The translations under genes were made by a program, and so were the position numbers. 64,000 bases of DNA from Triplophysa rosa (lineage: Eukaryota > Chordata > Actinopteri > Cypriniformes > Nemacheilidae), in NCBI RefSeq assembly GCF_024868665.1, contig NC_079914.1, positions 1,829,604-1,893,603 on the forward strand, given 5' to 3'. Under the pieces are notes generated by a model that did not search any database, was not told where the DNA came from, and saw nothing but the letters and a program-made list of their open reading frames with translations. Shown one piece after another: positions 38,201 through 47,200 of this stretch. Positions within the stretch are counted from its first letter, which is position 1. Every line of letters begins with the position of its first letter.

Positions 38201-41200
38201 ACAGCAACCTAGCAACCACTCCCATAGACTCCCATTATAAAAAGTCCAGATGGATATCTTTGCAACTCAGTGTCGTAAAGACAAGGGGGTGGGCTCACTT
38301 GACTCAGGCAACCAATCAGTATCCCTGAAACTTCATTAAGCTACGAAGCCACGCCCATAGCAACAAAACATGTTAACTTAGCAACCATTTAACAAGACCT
38401 ATAACTCTGCATCAGAACATCGTACAGACATGGGGGTTGGTTTGTTTCACTTGGTACTTGAAGCAGTATCAATTGGCTTCTGCTAAGCCACGCCCATAGC
38501 AACCAAACAGGTTAGCCTAGCAACCGTTTAGCAATACCTATATCTCTGCATCAGAACATCGTAGAGACATGGGGATTGGTTCGTTTCACTCATAGCTTAG
38601 AGTATCATCAAATGGCAGATGCTAAGCCACGCCCATAGCAACCAAATAGGTTAGCCTAGCAACCGTTTTGCAATACCTATATCTCTGCATCAGAACATCT
38701 TAGAGAAATAGGGTTCGGTTCGTTTCACTTATGGCTTGGAGTATTATCAATTACCAGCTACCAGGCCACGCCCATAGCAACCAAACACATGACCTTAGCA
38801 ACCGTTTAGCAGGACCAATATCTCTGCTTTAGAACATTGTAGAGACATGGGGTTGGCTCGCTTCACTTGTGGCTCAAAGTATTATCAGTTGCCAGCTGGC
38901 AAAGCCACGCCCATAGCAACCAAACCCATGACCTTAGCAACCGTTTAGCCAGACCTACAGTATATCTCTGCATCAGAACAATGAGAACAAAGTTTTATGA
39001 TAAGTTTAATCGATAAAACCTTTCAAACTATTTCAAACTCTTCAGGACAGGCTTTGTCAAGCCAACATAAAGTTTGTACTCGGACTTTACTTTCTAGTTA
39101 TTCTTCTTCTTTTGATCCCCAGAATTTCTGACTGCTACTCCTCCTAGAGCTTTCAAACTACATCCACCAAACTTTCCACAAACCTTCAGTCTGGTCTGAC
39201 TTGAGTTGCTATATCTTTTCTAACTGATCCGGGTTCTGGTTTTCGAAAACTGGACTCTCAAAACCACCTAATTTCCCATAGACTTAACATTGCAACAAAC
39301 TTGGACGGCTCATAACTCAAAGCGAGGATGTCGTAGAAACTTGCGAGTTACCACGTTTGAAGAAGCTGGCAGGCTCTGTAAGAACTTACCTCACAATGGG
39401 GTGTAAGTTGTACCCCTGGGGTGTAAGAGCCCCCCAAAATTCCCCATTGACTTATAATCGAACAGGAAACATGCCCATATAAGGCGTCATAACTGTCCCA
39501 TGTTGAATAACTTCGCAGTACAACCACTTGGAGACAAGTTGGTGGGCTCATTTTACTCAGGCAACCAATCAGTATCCCAGGAACTTACTTAAGCTACGAA
39601 GCCACGCCCATAGCAACCATTTACAGCAACCTAGCAACCACTCCCATAGACTCCCATTATAAAAAGTCCAGATGGATATCTTTGCAACACAGTGTCATAG
39701 AGACAAGGGGGTGGGCTCATTTGGCTCAGGCAACCAATCAGTATCCCTGAAACTGAATTAAGCTACGAAGCCACGCCCATAGCAACAAAACTTGTTTGCC
39801 TAGCAACCATTTAACAAGACCTATAACTCTGCATCAGAACATCGTAGAGACATGGGGGTTGGTCTGTTTCACTTAGGACTTGAAGCATCATCAATTGCCT
39901 TCTGCTAAGCCACGCCTATAGCAACCAAACAGGTTAACCTAGCAACGATTTAGCAATACCTATATCTCTGCATCAGAACATCGTAGAGACACGGGGGTGG
40001 GTTCGTTTCACTCATAGCTTAGAGTATCATCAACTGACATATGCTAAGCCACGCCCATAGCAACCAAACAGGTTAGCCTAGCAATCGTTTAGCAAAACCT
40101 ATATCTCTTCATCAGAACATCGTAGAGACATGGGGATTGGTTTGTTTCACTCATAGCTTAGAGTATCATCAAATGGCAGATGCTAAGCCACGCCCATAGC
40201 AACCAAACAGGTTAGCCTAGCAACCATTTTGCAATACCTATATCTCTGCATCAGAACATCTTGGAATTAAATTAAACCTGGTCATTACCTTTATTTTTCA
40301 GAAAAGTTGAGTAACTACTGGATATGCATTGTTGTAACACAGCGTATATTAGACCATGAACGACATGTAGCAGTTCATTCAGTCTCATTTTGACTTAATT
40401 GACTCGTTCGTTCAGTGAAGGGCGTGTTCATTCAGTACATTCAACCAATGAAACGCTCTGACAGAGCTCACGCTCAAGAGCTATTGGCTCGTGTCTCTTT
40501 GAAGTTGCGCTGTCTTTGCTTGAGACAGTAATGAATGAGAAAAATCTTTCAAAAAGACATATTACATAAACTGCATTACATTTCTTCAATCATGCAGATC
40601 ACATACTTGTTTTTTAGCATGTCATTCGATCTTTTAATATACAGTAGGGCTGCAGCTATCGATTATTTTAGTAATTGAGTATTCTGCTGATTTTTCCATC
40701 GATTAATCTGGTATTCGGATAATAAGTACTTTTTCTTTATTAAAGAGCAACTCTAAATATTCAAGAGAAAATAAGACTGTTCTCTTAAAATGAACAACTA
40801 ATTTGTTTCCATCGATTAAAGTGAAAAAAAATCTTCTGACTGATTTTTTTCAGGCCAAGTCATATTCCTTTAACAGACCTTTTTCCTTTTTACAAACCAA
40901 TAGCGTTTTAAAGGGAGATGTTTTGAACACCTTTACGCAGTATTGCCAGTTTGCGTATTTTAAAAGCTATTTTTAATGTAAAAAAATATACTTACCTAGA
41001 CAAATAATCAACCATCTATAACTTTTCAGTGCATTTTTTAATTTATCTTATACGACCAAACAATGTTTTCGGAAACTCTTAATAATTAACAGAAAAAAGA
41101 ACAAAATAAAAGCACCACTTAAGACCAAAAATTTTGTTTGCATTTGTCTCCAGAGTGCTTTTCACTTTTTCTGCCTTCAGAAACCATATTCCTGAAGCTT

Positions 41201-44200
41201 GGCTACACCTGACACCCGTTTCAGTGTTTGACTAGCTACAGTGACTAGTTACAGTGTTTGACTAGCTTTCCCAAGGCGACCGTTAAGAAGGTAGCCTATC
41301 ACTTTAACATTTCCATGGCGACGCAGCACTGCGTATCTGCGTATATGCGTATATGTGACACACCGCAGAGCCACAGCAGCTGTATGACTGATGCATTGCT
41401 TTTACATTCTTTTACTCAAAAAAAATTCACAAACTGTTAACTATGTCATGAAATATCTGACATTCCGATTGTCAAATATGTGCATGTGAATGTGTTTTGT
41501 TGTTTAAACACTTTTATAATGATCGCGTTAGTTGAGCTATAAGCGGGCGCCGCCGTGTTTGTTTCTGCCGCAGTCTGAGATCTGTCGGATTTACATCACG
41601 TGAATTCATCCACTTCTCTTAAAAAACACAAACGTAAGTGCCTGGTGAACTGGTAGAAGAATTGAGTGATCTTAACAATTGCTTACATTGCAGATCCTTT
41701 GTCTGGTGTGAATAAAACACATCCGTCAAATTACATTTGAGTAGATTGTTATTGCCGCTATATAGACAATCTCTAAATGTAGTTTGTGCTTGTAGGCATG
41801 TGTATATGTCTGAAGCCTAAATTAAACATTAACGTTATGTGGTTGAAAGCACTGCGTAGTTGTGATATGTAACTGAGTCTGTCTCTGGCTCAGTGCCAGC
41901 CAAAGCGCGTAATGTTCTAATCACACCCGTGTGATCGTACACGTCAAAGGGTTAACAACATTATGAAAAGTGAATTTAAGACATTAAGGACAGGCTGGAA
42001 CTCTGCAATTGACGGAAATCCGTCGTAGACTAGTGATGGGTCGTTCTTGAACGATTCGTTCATTTTGAACGAATCTTTAATGTGACTCGGGAAGAACGAG
42101 TCGTCTTAGGGAGTGATTCGTTCAGTCGTGCATGCGCATTGCACAACATTCTATGGGTCCTGTACTGGAATTCAAGAAGAACGATTCAAACCCGAAGACT
42201 CGAGAGGTGAACTAATCAATTCTCTTTCCGGCTCTGACTGCATTGGTTTAGCTTACGACGCTGTCACGTGATGAACGAAGGAGTCAAACCTGAGGACTTG
42301 TCAGATAAGAGGTGTGGTGAGCTAATCATAGACTAAAGACCCAGGTAAACAATGAATTAATCTTTTCTGTTTCTTATAGCATTATAGTTTTGTATTGTTT
42401 GTAATGTGATCAACGTTTTCATAAGTCGTAGATGTGTTAGGAAAGTAACATGTAACATTTTAATTATATTTTGCTAAAATGAACGAAATGAACGATATGA
42501 CTCGAAAAAAGATTCGTTCATTTTGCTGAACAAGACTCAAAGATCCCAGTCAGTAAAATGATCCGAACTTCCCATCACTATCGTAGACTCGCTGCAATTA
42601 ACGGAAATCCGTCGTAGCGACGGAGAACTTTAATCCATGTGTTTCCTTTTTAGAAAAATTTACATTTATTGCTGAAATTGCATACATTAATATCTGTGAA
42701 AACTAAACCCATTTAGTACATTCCATTGCCATATTACATTCAAAATGCAATATAGGCCTAATACAAATGTATAAATAAGAAACATTAATAAAAATAGAAA
42801 GAATAATTTCAAAGGTAAACAACTAACTTCAGCTTATGCATGATGCATTTAGTTTATCTAAATTAGTTTTAGTTTCTTTTTACTATTAAATAGTAATATA
42901 TTTGTCCACATAAAAATACAGAGTTAACCGGACTTTTATTTTGGCAGGTCGTCGGAAGACGCTTATTTTTTAGTGTGTTAGCTTCACTCAGTAAAATGTT
43001 CTGAAATAAACTCTCAGAGCAACTCTGGAGATGAAGTTCATGTGTTCATGTCCTCATAAAGAGCAGACGCAGACAAATTCATGAGCATCACACGTGTAGC
43101 ACGTTACACTGTGCAGTTCATTCAATCAGACACGCAGAACAGACAGATGGCATGTGTAAATAACATGATTCGGCATCCACTAACGTTAGTCCGCATCTAG
43201 TTTGATGGCCGGAAAAAAGTTTCACTTGCAAAATAGACTAAACCTAAGTAAAATAGCAGTTCACCATTTCAATAAGCTATCATTTATTAATCAGCATGAG
43301 AAATACGTGTGAACAGACTAAACCGGCAACCGGCAATCAGGTTGCCGGTTCGATTCCCAGGGCCAGCGGGTAACAACTGAGGTGCCCTTGAGCAAGGCAC
43401 CTTACCCCTACTTGCTCCCCGGGCGCTGCAGTGATAGCTGCCCACTGCTCCGGGGGTACGTGTGTTCACTACTCTCTGGATGGGTTAAATGCAGAGGTCA
43501 AATTTCGTTGCCTTGTACTTGTACATGTGCAATGACAATAAATTGAATCTAAAATCTAAATCATCTAAAAATGCGTGTGTCTCGCGGTGAATGCGTGTTT
43601 TAACGGCGATTGTGAAGGAAAATATGACGCTTTGTAAACCACTTGAAGACACAGATTGTGTCTTGTGCTTCTCTCTCTACTGCATATGTGAGATAAGCAC
43701 ACGTGACGTGCTGGCGCATAGTAGGTAGCGTCTTGACTGCTGAATGAATAGAAATAAACATATTGTAAAATATCCCCATCTCTCTACAATGCGCATCGTA
43801 ACATTTTTGCATCGCGAAATATCGTAATACGAAGTATCATTACACCCCTAAAATGTAATGTTTAATGGCATGTGATGCTGTAATTTTAACAGTATTTCAT
43901 TCTATCGTTAGTCTTTTAATGTAATCTGTGTTGATATGTTTTAAACGCAAGCTAATGCTAACTTTCCGTCTGTAAATGGGTGTGTCTACGGTTGGAAACA
44001 ACACTCCAGGAGAGCTGACCTAAACTTTTGATTTGCTTTAGCCAAGGCGGTTTAACCCCCTACTTTCAGTCGCAGTAACCATTCCATTTACAGCTGTTGC
44101 TTAAAGTCCCTAATATAAATTTAATGTAACAAATGTAATGTGTGTGTACTCGCCTCTAGAGCGGTCTGATTAAACAGTGTAATAAATTGAGCTGCCAACA

Positions 44201-47200
44201 GAACCACCACCTCCTCTCTGAGAAACTCTGCCGATAGAAACAATGTTATAACACACAAATACTGAAGATATGAAACAATGCCATTACTCACACAGACTGT
44301 ACAAAAATACGAAATGAGGTATTAAAGAGTACATTCCTCGAGATCATAAAAAATACATTTTATGAAGTGTTTAATTTTGCCGTGTTTGAATGTAAGCAAT
44401 CTGCCAAGTTGTAAATCCGAAGGTGAACGAATAACAAAGTTATTAGCTTATAAAAAAGGTAATCGACTCTGAATCACGCGAACAAGCCATGACCTGTCCG
44501 AATCTTTAACCACAATGTACCTACGTCACTAGAAAAATCCCCGCCTACTGACTGCGAAAACTTAACTCTCTCCTCCCCAAACACTGTACTAGCTCGTTCG
44601 TGACGTGTGCATCATGTCTAAGAGAAGCTGTGTTCTATGTAGTGAAACTAAGTCAGTCTTATTTTCACTACCAAAGGAAGAACTTCTGAGGAAAAAATGG
44701 TTACTATTTATTTTTCAAACGACACCAAAGGAGTATAAACCGAACATTTTACTTTGCGCGCGTCATTTTACCGAAGATTGCTTCATCAATCTTGGCGCCT
44801 TTACTGCAGGATACATTAAACGTCTTTCCTTAAAAGATGTTGCAATACCAATTTTATTTGGACCTGTAAGCTCCACCGAATCACAACCTGTAAGTGTGAC
44901 TCTTTATTTTTGTCTTTACTTAAAATTAAATTTGTGTGACGTTATCTCATGTCTGTGTTTAGCTAACGTTACCGTTATTTTTGGGGTTGTTACTGTTTGT
45001 TTACCTAACGTTAGCTATAAACTCGTTGCGCTAATGTAAGTGTTCAACCATATTAACTCGCAAAGTCTTTATTTCAAGAACTGCGTGGTGTACTATAGTT
45101 ATAATAACATCTGAAGATACGAACACCGTACACGGTATGCCGTGATAACTAACTGTTACAAGAGAAGTGTCTAAAACAGTCCTTTTTCTTACTGGCATCT
45201 GTATAAGGATTAAAGAATGATTCGTCAGACTCGGGCTCGAACTGGTAAGGTAAAATCGACGCCATCTCTCTCTATACACTGTTAATATCCAACCACCTGC
45301 AAACCGTAATACAGCAGTAATGATAGGCGGTCCATTTGCGACACATGCTGAACGCGTTTGACCAATCACAGCAGACTAGACCATTTGACCAATCACAGCA
45401 GACTAGACCATCTGACCAATCACAGCAGACTACACTATCTGACCAATCAGATCAGACTACGCTGGCGGAAAGGCGGAGATTACACAGATGAATCGCGGAA
45501 CGAATCATTTGAGAGTCAGTCAAGAAGTAAGGTAATAAAAACTGCTTATTATTACGAAATAATAGTATTTTTACATCATGTATGTACATAAACTTGTTGT
45601 CGGACACTCCATAAACCAAAATAAGCCCTTAAAAATATTGAGGAATGTACTCTTTAACAGACTTTTAAAACCGGACATAAGGATTGGAGATTGCTGTTTA
45701 TTACGGCTAAAAATGCCCACTTACACAGAGAAAAAAAAACATTTCTCGATGCTATGAACCTAATCAACTTTGCCGAATAAAGTTACTAGACCATTTCATC
45801 GGATGCGCACACAGTTAACTTCTGGTCTGTGTTTGGCTAGTGTCTAATGCTGGGTTCACACCAAACGTGAACAATCGTGTTCCACGCTCTTTATTACTCG
45901 CGGGAAAAGTTGAGTGACGCGATCTGACAAATAGTATGTAAAGTAACCTGCACGTTTAAAACACAGATGGCGAAAGGTAATGGCTACAGATTAATGCTTT
46001 AAATGTATACTATCTCGCATAACATTTCACGTTGTTTTGCAATAAACATAAAAATTCAGAACGCAAAGTGTAAAATAGATTTTCACATAATTTAAAGAAA
46101 CTTCTTCACCATTGTGATGTCAGTCTAGTATCAATTTTATATTTAACCTTTCGTGTCACAAAAAAGGTGTTTTCAGCTTCACAAGTCACTCTCTTCTTGT
46201 CTAACACCGTGTCTACACCGGACGTGACAGACACGATGCGACATGACAACCTGCTTGTTCTCAATGGGTCGCGCCCTATCCAGTGTGGACAACATTTTAA
46301 ATTATAATGTTTCGAATGCGTTTCGAATGCATTTCTAATGTCTTTTGTCGTATCGCGTAAGTTGGCGATTCTCATACAGATATGTAAGGGATAATGTACA
46401 GGCAGCTGGTTGTTATCGCAAAACCCATTTCCTTTGGGTTTTAAGGTAAGACACCAAGTTCAAATGCCAGGAATAGGCAATTGTTTTAATCATTTGTAAT
46501 GTCATATATGTTATTGAAGGACATATTTATATTACATTTTTGTGTAATATTAAACTGTACCCTTCAAAATGATTTGCAGCATCTGGGTTACCATGTGTTA
46601 TTAATTTTAAACGTTTCTTATCTGGGAATATCAGACCTAGGAATGTTGCGATTGGCCAATCAGAATCAAGTATTCCAGAGCATTGTGTAATAAGCGGTTA
46701 TATGCACTACACTGATTTTTAAATTCAGTGAAATCAGATTAATCATATTAATTTTAACCCCTCTCACCTCTGCTGGCACTAAAGTTCTTGAAGGGACTTG
46801 TTTTCACTTCCAGAGGTGGAGGTGTGGGTGGAGGAGAAACATGGGTGGCTCTGATCTGGACACTGGTGACTGTGCCATATGACCCTGTGAGCTCATGAGG
46901 CCCAACTAATGGCTTGCTCGCTGCATTCTCTTCAACATCTTCCTCCACCTCTTCTTGTATGATCCCGTTTCCCTCATGTGTATCGTCTTGAGGAATGACA
47001 TCCCAGTACATGAACATGACTACAAACTGGAGAAGGATCCACAGGAGGCACATGAATCCCTGAAACACAAGACACTTGTGTAACACCGTGTTACGAATGC
47101 TTTAAAAAGCTGGAAGAGCTGAGAACTTACCCCTGGAGATGTGTATTTGTTCACTACAAAGGGGCCCAACTGGAAGTTACAGAGCCTAAGAAAGATGTTA

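Larger units (their letters stand above)
37679..43858. mobile_element. 6.2-kb composite hAT with hierarchical repeats
   Basis: The outer element is 37687-43850 (6164 bp): left end TAGGGGTGTAACGATAC, right end GTATCATTACACCCCTA, with the exact octamer AAATGTAA on both sides (37679-37686 and 43851-43858). No transposase frame is visible. It contains two repeat blocks (37925-38990 and 39520-40260), a further hAT-type left end near 40646 (TAGGGCTGCAGCTATCGATT), a complete small hAT (42031-42580) and a truncated V-SINE. It lies entirely within one intron of the transporter gene. Confidence 0.85.
44322..45657 (+). mobile_element. TTAA-flanked transposon carrying a THAP exon
   Basis: A perfect 18-bp inverted pair, TTAAAGAGTACATTCCTC (44322-44339) and GAGGAATGTACTCTTTAA (45640-45657), bounds 1336 bp. 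TTAA at both ends fits a piggyBac-type target; a 3-bp TTA/TAA target cannot be excluded. Inside are one THAP-domain exon and a CCAAT-rich tandem array. No transposase catalytic domain is present. It lies in an intron of the minus-strand transporter gene, 95 bp from the exon at 44154-44227. Confidence 0.8.

Noticed and set aside
37925..40262. Possible CRISPR-like array of repeats and spacers
   Set aside because: The periodic units are 139-169 bp with similarity throughout, not short repeats with unique spacers, and the DNA is vertebrate.
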